DNA of 64,000 nucleotides from Chloroflexota bacterium (GTDB taxonomy: Bacteria; Chloroflexota; Anaerolineae; B4-G1; SLSP01), in assembly GCA_029555965.1 (NCBI GenBank), contig JAKQHY010000173.1:1-64000 (forward strand). Reading direction: 5' to 3'. A program made the position numbers and the translations under genes. Shown piece after piece: positions 26,984 through 35,607 of this stretch. Each line of letters opens with the position of its first letter. Position 1 is the first letter of the stretch. The notes under the pieces were generated by a model. That model was not told the origin of the DNA. It did no database searches and worked only from the letters and a program-made list of their open reading frames with translations.

Positions 26984-28864
26984 TTGACATCTGACCCTAT
27001 CGCCTGGGAACAAATCGAAGCGCTGTTGCACCGCGTGCAGAAGCCGGCGCGCTATGTGGGCGGCGAGTACAACGCCGTTCACAAGCCGTGGGAGTCCGTT
27101 GCCACGCGCGTGTGCCTGGCCTTTCCCGACGTGTATGAGTTGGGGATGTCCAACTTTGCGCTGACGATCTTTTATGACCTGCTCAACGCGCAGTCGGACG
27201 TGTTAGCCGAGCGCACCTACCTCCCCGCGCCGGATATGATGGCGCTGATGCGCGAGGCCGGGCTGCCTCTCTACACGCTCGAAAGCTATCGCCCCGTCGC
27301 CGCGTTTGACATCCTCGCCATCAGCGTGGCCTACGAGCAGCTCTTCACCAACGCGCTGACGCTGCTGGACATGGCCGGGCTGCCCATCCGCAGCGCCGCC
27401 CGCGAGGATCGCCATCCGCTGGTCGTGGGCGGCGGACATGGCGCGTTCAACCCGGAGCCGATCAGCGACTTCTTCGAGGTGTTCGTCATCGGGGAAGCAG
27501 AGGAGGCGCTGCCCGCGCTTGTGGCGGCGTGGCAGGCGAGCCGCGCCTTGCCGCGTGAGGATCGCCTGCACGCGCTGCTGCCCATCGAGGGGTTGTACGT
27601 GCCGCGCTTCTACCGCCCGCGCTACACCGCCGCCGGCGCGCTGGCCGCCCTCGAACCCACCGATCCCGCCGCGCCGCCGACCCTCGGCAAGCGCCTCCTC
27701 CCCACCCTGCCGCCGACGCCGGTGCGCCAGCTCGTCCCCAACGTGGACACGACGCACAACCGCGCCGTCGTGGAAATCCAACGCGGCTGCACGCGCGGCT
27801 GCCGCTTCTGCCAGGCCGGGATCATCACCCGCCCCATCCGCGAGCGGCCCGTCGCCGAGATCGTGCAGGCCGCCGCCGACATCGTGGACGCCACCGGTTA
27901 CACCGAAGTGGCCCTGCTGTCGCTCTCGTCCGCCGACTACTCGGACATCCGGCTGCTGCTGGAGCAGTTGACGGCGCAGTTTGCCGGGCAGCACGTCTCC
28001 ATCTCGCTGCCGAGCCTGCGCATTGACTCCTTCTCCGTCGAGCTGGCCGACATGCTCTCGCAGGGCCGCCGTTCCGGGTTCACCTTTGCGCCCGAAGCCG
28101 GCGCCGACGCGCTGCGCTACCGTATCAACAAAGCCATCAGCACCGAGAGCCTGCTGCAAGTGGCTGAGGACGTGTTCACGCGCGGCTGGCGCACGCTCAA
28201 GCTCTACTTTATGCTGGGGCTGCCGGGGGAGAACGACGACGACATCGCCGCCATCATTGACCTGGCGCAGCAGGTGCGCGGGATGGGGCGGCGCATCGGC
28301 GGGCGCAAGACGGAGGTTCACGTCAGCGTGAACACCTTCGTCCCCAAGCCGCACACCGTCTTCCAGTGGGAAGCCCTGGCCTCTGCCGACCTCGTCGAGC
28401 GGCGGCAGATGATGCTGCGGGAGAAACTGCGCGGACGCGGCCTGGCCCTCTCGTGGAACCGCTACGACATCACGCGCCTGGAAGCGCTGCTGGCGCGCGG
28501 CGACCGCCGCCTCAACGCCGTCGTCGAGCGCGCCTGGCAGTTGGGCGCGCGCTTCGACGCCTGGGACGAGTGGCGGAATCCGCTGGCGTGGGAGCAAGCC
28601 TTCGACGAAGCGCACGACGCCAGTTTTGCCTCGGCAGAAGCGATGCTGGACTTCTACCTCTATCGCCCACGCCCCACCGACGAAGTGCTGCCGTGGGAAC
28701 ACCTGCAAAGCGGCGTGGAGAAACGCTTCTTGCAGCGCGACTACCAGCGCAGCCAGGCCGGCGAGTTGCTGGCGGACTGCCGGGAAGGGTGTCACGCCTG
28801 CGGCATTTTGCAGAATTATCCGGGGTTGTGGACGGATGAGTGGGCATGTCCGGGTGGCAAGTAG
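26984..28864 (+). CDS. Radical SAM protein of the TIGR03960 type (N-terminal B12-binding-like)
   Basis: The TTG at 26984 gives MTSDPIAWEQIEALLHRVQKPARYVGGEYN, the family's normal N-terminus, with GGAAGG ten bases upstream. The part of track ORF 26036..28864 before this is a shadow of rpoD. The protein is about 626 aa. The B12-binding-like part ('LAFPDVYELGMSNFALTIFYD', 'VVGGGHGAFNPEPISDFFE') is followed by the radical SAM cysteines 'GCTRGCRFCQAG' and a C-terminal CREGCHACG-type cluster. Its usual neighbour or fusion partner is the DUF2344/TIGR03936 domain, here 1.3 kb away at 30164 because a foreign gene lies between. The substrate is unknown. Confidence 0.85.
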   Translation: MTSDPIAWEQIEALLHRVQKPARYVGGEYNAVHKPWESVATRVCLAFPDVYELGMSNFALTIFYDLLNAQSDVLAERTYLPAPDMMALMREAGLPLYTLESYRPVAAFDILAISVAYEQLFTNALTLLDMAGLPIRSAAREDRHPLVVGGGHGAFNPEPISDFFEVFVIGEAEEALPALVAAWQASRALPREDRLHALLPIEGLYVPRFYRPRYTAAGALAALEPTDPAAPPTLGKRLLPTLPPTPVRQLVPNVDTTHNRAVVEIQRGCTRGCRFCQAGIITRPIRERPVAEIVQAAADIVDATGYTEVALLSLSSADYSDIRLLLEQLTAQFAGQHVSISLPSLRIDSFSVELADMLSQGRRSGFTFAPEAGADALRYRINKAISTESLLQVAEDVFTRGWRTLKLYFMLGLPGENDDDIAAIIDLAQQVRGMGRRIGGRKTEVHVSVNTFVPKPHTVFQWEALASADLVERRQMMLREKLRGRGLALSWNRYDITRLEALLARGDRRLNAVVERAWQLGARFDAWDEWRNPLAWEQAFDEAHDASFASAEAMLDFYLYRPRPTDEVLPWEHLQSGVEKRFLQRDYQRSQAGELLADCREGCHACGILQNYPGLWTDEWACPGGK

Positions 28865-28911
28865 TGAGTCAGGTGATTAAACTCCAAAGCAGTCTTCCCA
28901 AAGAGTAAAAA

Positions 28912-30123
28912 ATGAATGTGAAAAACTTAGACAAATGGTTATTTTGGGGATTAAGATTTATAGATAAAAATGAGAATTGGCTGCTCACTCTCATTTCTGG
29001 CTTCTTACTGGGCAGATTTACAAATGAGTTTTCTCCCCCCAATTCGAGTCTGGCAGACATTCTCAATGGAACATTTTCGGTCATTGATCGTCCCGCGAAT
29101 TATCTATCGTGGTTATCTGTAATACTACTAATAGCCATTCCATTACTACATAGATATTTGAGATATGCCTACAGAAAGAAAAAATACATAAAAATATTTG
29201 AATCAATTTTGAATAAACACAGATCACGCATCATCTCCCATTTTCCAGGTCTGGCCTGGGATGAGGCTTTATCTCTACAAACTTGTCCTGAACTTCATCG
29301 GGGATGGGCAATAGATGAAATTAGCATTCAACAAAATACTACTAGATTCTCTTTACCCACGAAATACCAGAAACTTTATGCAGACTATCTTGAGAAAAAC
29401 AAAGATAAGCTAAGATTCTTTGATGATGGTGTTAAGGTGATGCTAACCAAAACTCCTGTTGCATTTTCTGATTCCCCTACCCTTGTTCTAGACACTCAAG
29501 AAACTCTCTATAGTCAGATCCAATTTTATAGAGACAATGTTGTTGGTCTTTCAGCAGAACGAAACACTTTGATTCATTCAGTCATTGAGGGAAGTGTGTT
29601 ATTCCCACACTCATTGTCAATGCACGCGATAGTTGTTGCAAGCGACGATAAGATACTTCTGACAAAACGATCGCCAAAAGTAAGCTACTACCCGAATACT
29701 TGGTCTTGTTCAGCAGAGGAACAATTTTCATTACAAGATTTTCAAAATAGATCGAGAAATTGCTTAACAAATTGGGCGGAGCGACTTTTATCAGAAGAAT
29801 TAGGTTTAACCCAAGATGACTATACTAAAGAGAACTTGAGGGTTTTGGCAGTATTCCTAGAAAGTGACATTCTGAATATTTCATTATGTGTCCATATCAC
29901 ACTTAACATCCAATACAAGGAATTGAATCAAAGATTATTTTTGCTACCAAGAACAGACTATGAGTTTGCAGAATGGGCATTTGTAACACACGAGGATTTA
30001 GCAAGTGAACTACTTAAACCATCACGGATCTATCATCCATCTAGTGGTTATCGTATGTTGATGGCTCTGATAAAAAGATATGGTGAACCTGTTGTTGCAG
30101 AAAAATTTCTAAGGTCTAAATAG
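28912..30123 (+). CDS. Orphan 2TM-NUDIX-like protein (Cap16-like architecture), AT-rich
   Basis: A 403-residue protein. The N-terminus has two hydrophobic segments (about residues 22-38 and 63-80, 'WLSVILLIAIPLLHRYL'), then a basic stretch and a soluble domain. From about residue 235 there is a NUDIX-like fold: 'AIVVASDDKILLTKRSPKVSYYPNTWSC', a degenerate box 'RLLSEELGL' (two of the three box glutamates kept), and 'FAEWAFVTHEDL'. The 2TM-plus-NUDIX layout matches a class of nucleotide-activated effectors described in CBASS (Cap16) and SMODS-associated systems. No CD-NTase gene is nearby. Base composition is clearly AT-richer than both neighbours, and the gene splits a normally adjacent pair, so recent transfer is likely. 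The ribosome site is weak. Confidence 0.65.
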   Translation: MNVKNLDKWLFWGLRFIDKNENWLLTLISGFLLGRFTNEFSPPNSSLADILNGTFSVIDRPANYLSWLSVILLIAIPLLHRYLRYAYRKKKYIKIFESILNKHRSRIISHFPGLAWDEALSLQTCPELHRGWAIDEISIQQNTTRFSLPTKYQKLYADYLEKNKDKLRFFDDGVKVMLTKTPVAFSDSPTLVLDTQETLYSQIQFYRDNVVGLSAERNTLIHSVIEGSVLFPHSLSMHAIVVASDDKILLTKRSPKVSYYPNTWSCSAEEQFSLQDFQNRSRNCLTNWAERLLSEELGLTQDDYTKENLRVLAVFLESDILNISLCVHITLNIQYKELNQRLFLLPRTDYEFAEWAFVTHEDLASELLKPSRIYHPSSGYRMLMALIKRYGEPVVAEKFLRSK

Positions 30124-30163
30124 CTGGCTATGAATTATATGGCGAATTACAAGTGAGTAAGCA

Positions 30164-30883
30164 GTGGAAGAATTGCCTATAGAAAAACCCAAAATCCAAA
30201 ACCGTCAGCGGATTACGTTCGCCACAGCCCAAACGCTGGCTTACGTCTCCGTGCTGGAACTGGGTCTGGTCTGGGAGCACGCGCTGCGTCGGGCCGGTGC
30301 GCCGGTCAAGTACAGCCAGGGCTTCAATCCGCGCCCCAAGATGCACTTCGCGGCCCCGCTGCCGGTGGGTTGCGGCTGTGAGGCGGACTTGCTCGACGTG
30401 TGGCTGACGGAATCGTGGACAGCGGCGGACACGCTCGCGGCCTTGCAGGGCAAAACGCCGCCGGATTTGACGGTGGTGACCGTGGCGGACGTGCCGCCGG
30501 ACGAACCGGCGCTCTCCGAGCAACTGGTCGCTGCCGAGTACCGCGTCTGGCTGCGCGACGTGACCCCGGCGGACGTGAGCGCCGCTGTCGCTGCGTTCCT
30601 GGAAGCCGAGGCGGTGATGCAGCCCCGGCGCGGCGGCAAGCACAAAGGGACGCCCTACGATCTGCGCTCTCTGGTGCAGGTGTTGGAGGTTAGGCCGGCG
30701 CCCGCGCCCTGGATCGGCCTGTGGATGCGCCTGGAGGCGCGGGTCGGAGCCACCGGTCGCCCGGATGAGGTGCTGAAGGCGCTCAAGCTGGCCGACAGCC
30801 CGCGCCGGTGTACGCGCGAGCGGCTCATCCTGGAAACGCCTACGCCAGGCGCAAATGAGGAAAAAGATTTGTCAACGGATTGA
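30164..30883 (+). CDS. TIGR03936/DUF2344 radical-SAM-linked protein
   Basis: A 239-residue protein starting with GTG. The pattern 'GLVWEHALRRAGAPVKYSQGFNPRPKMHFAAPLPVG' is characteristic of DUF2344, found fused to or next to TIGR03960 radical SAM proteins. It probably works with the gene at 26984 on the same, unknown, substrate. Its separation from that gene by an AT-rich insert is unusual. The first dozen codons ('EELPIEKPKIQNRQ') are not family-like and may have been shaped by the insertion. Confidence 0.82.
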   Translation: MEELPIEKPKIQNRQRITFATAQTLAYVSVLELGLVWEHALRRAGAPVKYSQGFNPRPKMHFAAPLPVGCGCEADLLDVWLTESWTAADTLAALQGKTPPDLTVVTVADVPPDEPALSEQLVAAEYRVWLRDVTPADVSAAVAAFLEAEAVMQPRRGGKHKGTPYDLRSLVQVLEVRPAPAPWIGLWMRLEARVGATGRPDEVLKALKLADSPRRCTRERLILETPTPGANEEKDLSTD

Positions 30884-30947
30884 ACGGATTGGAACGGATT
30901 TTTGATCCTGCCATTCCGTAAATCCTGTTATCTTCACAGGAGGCGAC

Positions 30948-31313
30948 ATGACACAGCGCGAATTTTTCAATACACGCCAGGACCCTTACTCTTCCGAGTT
31001 TGAGGAGGACCCAACCACCTTCCGGGGCAAGACGTCGGACATTTTCTCATTCGCCGCGCTCATCACCGGCCTGATCACCGTGTTTTTGTGCGTCACCGGA
31101 AGCATAGGGGCGTTTTGCCTGCCCTTCATCCCGGTAGGATTGGGGGCGGCCGCGTTGCTGATGGCACGTGACGCCGCAGACAAAGACCGCACGCAGATAT
31201 GGGCATGGATTGGGGTGGCCGCTGGCGCGCTTGTCCTGATCTTGACCGTCGTTTGCATCGTTGGTTTTATCGTCATGATTGCGCTGCTCGCGGCCGGCAC
31301 GTCAGGGTATTAG
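30948..31313 (+). CDS. Small membrane protein (DUF4190-like)
   Basis: A 121-residue protein. A polar N-terminus of about 30 residues is followed by two long hydrophobic stretches ('FSFAALITGLITVFLCVTGSIGAFCLPFIPVGLG' and 'IWAWIGVAAGALVLILTVVCIVGFIVMIALL') separated by a short polar turn. This resembles DUF4190-type helical hairpin proteins. A strong AGGAGG site precedes the ATG. Function is unknown. Confidence 0.7.
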   Translation: MTQREFFNTRQDPYSSEFEEDPTTFRGKTSDIFSFAALITGLITVFLCVTGSIGAFCLPFIPVGLGAAALLMARDAADKDRTQIWAWIGVAAGALVLILTVVCIVGFIVMIALLAAGTSGY

Positions 31314-31332
31314 GATTTTGAAAAAGACAGCG

Positions 31333-32013
31333 ATGACGCGCATGGGCCGCGCTTCAGATGAAACGTGCGCGCCGGCGATGGCCGGCGCGCTGACGCAGGC
31401 CGGCGTGCTGGTGATTGCGGCGTACATTGCCGCGCAGATGCTGGCCGACGTCGGCAGCCTCAAGATCGCGTGGGTGGCCGGGTTCAGCGTGGACGGCGGC
31501 ACGTTTGTGTACCCGCTCACATTCACGCTGCGGGACATGGTGCATAAGCTGCTGGGGCGCAAGGCCGCGCGCACGTTGATTGTGGCAGCCGCGGTCATCA
31601 ATCTGCTCATGGCCGGCTACTTCCTGTTCCTCAGCGGCCTGACGCCCGACCCCACATGGACGTTGCCGGGCATCGCGTCGGCGCAGGAAGCCTTTGCCGC
31701 CGTCCTCAGCCCGGCATGGCGCATCGTGCTGGCAAGCATCGCCGCCGAAGTCGTCAGCGAGCTGCTGGATACGGAGATTTACCACCTGTGGGTCACGCGC
31801 GTGACGCGGCGGCAGCAATGGGCGCGGGTGTTGGTCAGCAACAGTGTCAGTGTGCCGGTGGACAGTCTGGTTTTCTGCTGGCTGGCGTTTGGCGGGATGC
31901 TGCCCGCCGCAGCCGTTTGGTCCATTTTCTGGGCCAATGTGCTGGTCAAAGGATTGACGACACTTATCAGTTTGCCTGGGATTTACCTGGTGCGAGAACA
32001 AGGGGATGTATGA
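31333..32013 (+). CDS. Queuosine precursor transporter (VUT/YhhQ family)
   Basis: About 226 residues with six hydrophobic segments. The signatures 'FVYPLTFTLRDMVHKLLGRKAAR', 'EVVSELLDTEIYHLW' and 'RVLVSNSVSVPVDSLVFCWLAFGG' are those of VUT/YhhQ proteins, which import 7-cyano-7-deazaguanine or related queuosine precursors. I start at the ATG at 31333; 31342 is possible. The stop overlaps the era start (ATGA). The downstream tgt gene (34051) uses the imported base, so the two probably belong to the same salvage route. Confidence 0.85.
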   Translation: MTRMGRASDETCAPAMAGALTQAGVLVIAAYIAAQMLADVGSLKIAWVAGFSVDGGTFVYPLTFTLRDMVHKLLGRKAARTLIVAAAVINLLMAGYFLFLSGLTPDPTWTLPGIASAQEAFAAVLSPAWRIVLASIAAEVVSELLDTEIYHLWVTRVTRRQQWARVLVSNSVSVPVDSLVFCWLAFGGMLPAAAVWSIFWANVLVKGLTTLISLPGIYLVREQGDV

Positions 32014-33083
32014 AAGAATTAGAGAATCAAAAAGCAGTGAATCAGGAATCGAAGAATCAAGAATCGGTGAAAGCCGAGGCGCTGCCGGACTCAATGGCGG
32101 TGATTGACGCTTTCCTGGCGGGAGCAGGCGGCGAGGTCGTCACGGTAGGGGAAGAACCGGCGGATTGGCGGGATGCGCCGCTGCCGGAGGGCCACAAATC
32201 GGGCTTCGTGGCCGTCATTGGCCGCCCTAGCGTGGGCAAGTCCACCCTGGTCAACGCGCTGGTCGGGCAGAAGGTGTCCATCGTCTCGGCCAAATCGCAG
32301 ACGACCCGCACGCGCGTCTCCGCCATTCTCAACGCGCCAGAGTATCAACTGATCTTCATTGACACGCCGGGCATCCACAAGAAGACGCCGCATAAGCTCA
32401 ACCGGCTGATGGTGGAGCAAGCCGTGTCTGCCATCCCAGACGCGGATGTAATTTTGTTTGTGGTGGATGTCAGCCGGCTTCCCTATGAAGAGGATGAAAT
32501 GATTGCTACGCTGCTCCGCGAGAAGGCGGAAAAACGCCCGGTCTTCTTCGTGCTGAACAAAATGGATCGCCTGCCCATGCACCGAGCCAAGCAAAACGTC
32601 GAAAGCTACTGGGCCTTGCTCCCCACCTACACCGACTCCATTCCCGTGAGCGCGCTCAACGGGACCAACCTGCCGCTGCTGCACGATCACATTCTGGCTC
32701 AAATCCCGGAAGGCCCGCGCTATTATCCCGGCGACCAACTGACCGACCAGACAGAGCATCAAATTGCCGGCGAGCTGATCCGCGAAGCGCTGCTGCACCA
32801 CACCTACCAGGAGGTCCCCCATTCCCTGGCCGTCCTGGTAGAGGATTATGAAGAACGAGAGAACGGTGTGCTGTACCTGGCGGCTACCCTGTGGGTAGAA
32901 CGAGAATCGCAGAAACCAATCCTCATCGGCAAGGGGGGCGAACGTCTCAAGACCATCGGCTCGGCAGCCCGCCGCGAGCTGGAGCGTTTCATCGGCGGAA
33001 AAGTGTTTCTGGATTTATGGGTGAAGGTCAAGCCCAAGTGGCGAGATGAAGACGCGCGGCTGCGTGAATTGGGATTTAAATAA
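32010..33083 (+). CDS. era: GTPase Era
   Basis: Ribosome-assembly GTPase that binds 16S rRNA. G1 is 'IGRPSVGKSTLVNALVG', followed by 'SQTTRTRV', 'DTPGIH', 'NKMD' and 'VSALNGTN'. The C-terminal KH domain has 'ILIGKGGERLKTIGSAARRELE'. It carries an N-terminal extension of about 65 residues before G1. Its first part (ENQKAVNQESKNQESVK) is read from AGAATCA-type tandem repeats, so the extension is partly repeat-derived. It is translationally coupled to the transporter upstream and ends at a shared bidirectional hairpin with map. Confidence 0.94.
   Translation: MKELENQKAVNQESKNQESVKAEALPDSMAVIDAFLAGAGGEVVTVGEEPADWRDAPLPEGHKSGFVAVIGRPSVGKSTLVNALVGQKVSIVSAKSQTTRTRVSAILNAPEYQLIFIDTPGIHKKTPHKLNRLMVEQAVSAIPDADVILFVVDVSRLPYEEDEMIATLLREKAEKRPVFFVLNKMDRLPMHRAKQNVESYWALLPTYTDSIPVSALNGTNLPLLHDHILAQIPEGPRYYPGDQLTDQTEHQIAGELIREALLHHTYQEVPHSLAVLVEDYEERENGVLYLAATLWVERESQKPILIGKGGERLKTIGSAARRELERFIGGKVFLDLWVKVKPKWRDEDARLRELGFK
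32014..32072. repeat. AGAATCA-type repeat inside era
   Basis: Imperfect copies of GAATCAAAA/GAATCAGGAATCGAAGAATCAAGAATCGG encode a hydrophilic stretch at the Era N-terminus. The unit matches other intergenic ones in style (about 7-8 bases). Confidence 0.6.
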
Positions 33084-33084
33084 A

Positions 33085-33123
33085 AATATTTTCGCGCGCG
33101 GCTCTACCGCGCGCGAAAATATT
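33085..33123. terminator. Bidirectional hairpin between era and map
   Basis: A perfect inverted repeat, AATATTTTCGCGCGCGG with loop CTCTA and its complement, 17 bp per arm. The A/T-rich outer arms give U-runs on both strands. It lies between the convergent era and map genes and most likely ends both transcripts. Confidence 0.85.
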
Positions 33124-33131
33124 CAAAAAGA

Positions 33132-33989
33132 CTATGCAGTTAACACTTCCACGCCGTCAGCGGTGACGCGCACGGTATGCTCCCACTGCGCGGAGAGTTT
33201 GCCATCCGCCGTCACCGTTGTCCAGCCATCGTCAAGAACTCTGGCTTCGTAAGTGCCCACATTGATCATCGGCTCGATAGTGAAAACCATGTTGGGCGCC
33301 AGGTGCGCCCCCTGCCCGGGCTGACCGTAATGCGTCACGTCGGGCGGCTCATGGAACTTCAGCCCCGTCCCGTGACCCACAAATGCGCGTACCACCGAAT
33401 AGCCGTGCCCCTCGGCGTACTCCTGAATCGCGTGACCGATGTGGCCGATGGTGTTCCCCGGCTTCACCTGCGCAATGCCCAAATTGAGACACTCGCGGGT
33501 CACGTCCACCAGGCGGCGCGCCTCCGGGGGCACCTCGCCGATCAAAAACATCCGGCTGGTGTCGCCGTAATACCCATCCAAAATAGTGGTCACGTCCACG
33601 TTGAGGATGTCGCCCTCGCGCACAATGATGTCAGGAGAAGGGATTCCGTGGCAGATTTGCTCGTTGATGGAGGTACACGTGCTTTTAGGAAAGCCGCGAT
33701 AGTTTAGCGGCGCGGGCACGGCGCCGGCAGCCAGCGTCAAATCGTGCACCCACTGGTTAATCTGCTCGGTGCTGATGCCGGGGCGGATGTCCGGGGTGAT
33801 ACGGTCAAGGATGTCACGGGCCAATCGGCAACTTTTGCGAATGCCCTCGATTTGCGCTTCCGTCTTGATGACAATTTCACGCCGCGGCATCTTCGCTTCT
33901 TGCCGGTACAGACCGGCCAAATCGTCTAAAAAATTCCCTCGATGCGCCTTCTGGCGCTGAAACAGTTTACTGCGTGTTGTTTTGTTCAC
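33132..33989 (-). CDS. map: Methionine aminopeptidase, type I
   Basis: Removes N-terminal methionine. All five metal ligands are in place: 'LNVDVTTILDGYYGDTSRMF' (D,D), 'VGHGTGLKFHEPPDV' (H), 'FTIEPMINVG' (E) and 'QWEHTVRVT' (E). It starts with GTG at 33989 behind a GAGGA site. About 35 residues precede the usual beginning (MPRREIVIKTEAQIEGIRKS), so there is a short basic extension; an internal start at that methionine is possible. 285 aa. Confidence 0.93.
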   Translation of the reverse strand: MNKTTRSKLFQRQKAHRGNFLDDLAGLYRQEAKMPRREIVIKTEAQIEGIRKSCRLARDILDRITPDIRPGISTEQINQWVHDLTLAAGAVPAPLNYRGFPKSTCTSINEQICHGIPSPDIIVREGDILNVDVTTILDGYYGDTSRMFLIGEVPPEARRLVDVTRECLNLGIAQVKPGNTIGHIGHAIQEYAEGHGYSVVRAFVGHGTGLKFHEPPDVTHYGQPGQGAHLAPNMVFTIEPMINVGTYEARVLDDGWTTVTADGKLSAQWEHTVRVTADGVEVLTA

Positions 33990-34007
33990 GGAATAGTCCT
34001 CAATGAC

Positions 34008-34040
34008 TCAGAAATAGGAAATGGGAAATGAGAAATGCGT
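34008..34040. repeat. GAAATGG tandem repeat
   Basis: AGGAAATGGGAAATGAGAAATG, three loose copies of a GAAATGG heptamer, lie between the map start and the tgt stop. The adjacent tgt C-terminus (QESQIES) also looks repeat-derived. Confidence 0.6.
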
Positions 34041-34050
34041 AGAGCGTCCC

Positions 34051-35220
34051 TCAACTCTCGATTTGTGATTCTTGATCGTGTGCGGCTGCGCGCCGGCGCG
34101 CTTCCCAAAAAGCGGCGCGGTAAGCGGCAAAGACGCCTTCTAAAATCGCGGCGCGACATTCTTTGATAATCGTCAGCATCGTGTGCAGGTTGTGGATGCT
34201 TAAAAGGGTGGCCGCCAGCATTTCCTGGGCCACGATGAGATGGCGGACGTAGGCGCGGCTGAAGGTCTGGCAGGTGTAGCATGCACACGTCGGATCAATG
34301 GGCGCGGGGTCGTCGGCAAAGCGGGCGTTGCGCATGTTGAATTTGCTGGTACGCAGCAAGGCTTGCCCGTTGCGCGCGACGCGCGTCGGCAGCACGCAAT
34401 CGAAAATGTCCACCCCACGCGCCACGCCCTCAACCAGGTCTTCCGGCGTCCCAACGCCCATCAAATAGCGGGGTTTGTCCGCCGGCAGCGCGGGCAGCGT
34501 TGCATCGAGCGTGGCGTGCATTTCCGCCTTCGTCTCCCCCACCGACAGTCCGCCGATGGCGTAGCCGGGAAAATCCAGGGCGACCAAAAAGCGCGCGCTC
34601 TGCTCGCGCAAATCGGGGAAGATGCCGCCCTGTACGATGCCGAACAAGGCTTGATCGGGGCGGGTGTGGGCCGCTTTGCAGCGCTCCGCCCAGGCGTGCG
34701 TGCGCCGCAGCGCGCTGACGTTGTAGTCGTAATCCGTAGGCGGCGCGCACTCGTCCAACACCATCGCAATGTCGGCGCCCAGGTTCTCTTCAACGCGCAT
34801 CACCTGCTCCGGCGTGAAGCGGTGCCGCCGCCCGTCAATGTGCGAGCGGAACGTCACGCCGTCGTCGTCAATGGTGCGCAGCGAGGACTTCCCCGACGCC
34901 TCCCCTCGCGTCCCGGCCAGGCTGTAGACCTGAAAGCCGCCGGAATCGGTCAGCATCGGCCCATTCCAGCCCATAAAGCGGTGCAGGCCGCCCAGCGCCG
35001 CCACCCGCTCATCGCCGGGGCGCAGGTAGAGGTGGTAAGTGTTCGCCAGCACCAAAATCGCGCCCACTTCGTGCAATTGGCGCGGCGTCAGCGACTTGAC
35101 GGTGGCCTGCGTGCCGACCGGCGCGTAAATCGGCGTCGGCAGTGGGCCGTGCGCGGTGTGAAAGACGCCGGCGCGCGCGGCCCCATCGGTGGCGTGGAGT
35201 TCAAAAGTGAATAGGCTCAT
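34051..35220 (-). CDS. tgt: tRNA-guanine transglycosylase (queuine-type)
   Basis: Exchanges G34 for preQ1 or queuine in tRNAs with GUN anticodons. The catalytic and base-binding motifs are 'PMLTDSGGFQVYSLAG', 'MVLDECAPP', 'GIVQGG', 'YAIGGLSVGE' and 'DIFDCVLPTRVARNG'. The zinc site is 'CACYTCQTFSRAYVRHL'. I start at MSLFTFELHATDG (35220) rather than the track's earlier codon. The length of 389 aa is normal. The nearby VUT transporter fits a salvage pathway for the base. Confidence 0.94.
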   Translation of the reverse strand: MSLFTFELHATDGAARAGVFHTAHGPLPTPIYAPVGTQATVKSLTPRQLHEVGAILVLANTYHLYLRPGDERVAALGGLHRFMGWNGPMLTDSGGFQVYSLAGTRGEASGKSSLRTIDDDGVTFRSHIDGRRHRFTPEQVMRVEENLGADIAMVLDECAPPTDYDYNVSALRRTHAWAERCKAAHTRPDQALFGIVQGGIFPDLREQSARFLVALDFPGYAIGGLSVGETKAEMHATLDATLPALPADKPRYLMGVGTPEDLVEGVARGVDIFDCVLPTRVARNGQALLRTSKFNMRNARFADDPAPIDPTCACYTCQTFSRAYVRHLIVAQEMLAATLLSIHNLHTMLTIIKECRAAILEGVFAAYRAAFWEARRRAAAHDQESQIES

Positions 35221-35297
35221 CGTAGCTTCGTCCAAATGCCTTGTATGATACCACAACCCTGGGGAGCGTCCAAATAGAGTTATTGACAGATTTGCAG

Positions 35298-35325
35298 TTG
35301 CTCCTTATGAGCGGCGTGGTATACT
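35298..35325 (+). promoter_or_regulatory. Promoter of the Trm112-like gene
   Basis: TTGCTC (35298-35303), 16 bases, TATACT (35320-35325), followed by about 30 bases and a GGAGGAAG ribosome site before the ATG at 35359. Confidence 0.5.
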
Positions 35326-35358
35326 AAATTCGTTTGAATTTCAACCAGAGGAGGAAGT

Positions 35359-35607
35359 ATGGTAAACGCTGAGTTGTTGGAAATCCTGCGTTGCCCTTAT
35401 TGTGTCAGCGGTGAGACCCGCCGCAAGGATAAAGAAGACCCGGGGCGACTGGATCTGGTCCGTGAGGATAGCTGGTTAGTTTGTCAGGATTGCGGGCGGA
35501 AATACCCAATTCGAGAAGATATTCCGGTGATGCTAATCGAAACCGGGGAAAAGTGGAGACAAACGGCGGTAGATGCGCTGCCGGTTCCGCCGCCTGAAGA
35601 AAATTAA
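35359..35607 (+). CDS. Trm112/YcaR-like zinc-ribbon protein
   Basis: An 82-residue protein with 'LLEILRCPYC' and 'LVCQDCGRKYPIREDIPVML', the Trm112 zinc-ribbon pattern with two CxxC pairs. Relatives act as small partners of methyltransferases; the partner here is unknown. Its stop overlaps the next start (TAATG), so the next gene is coupled to it. Confidence 0.85.
   Translation: MVNAELLEILRCPYCVSGETRRKDKEDPGRLDLVREDSWLVCQDCGRKYPIREDIPVMLIETGEKWRQTAVDALPVPPPEEN

Noticed and set aside
710-30123. AbiEii nucleotidyltransferase and the 2TM-NUDIX protein as one CBASS-like system
   Set aside because: They are 28 kb apart, the AbiEii gene is truncated, and AbiEii enzymes are not CD-NTases. No shared context.
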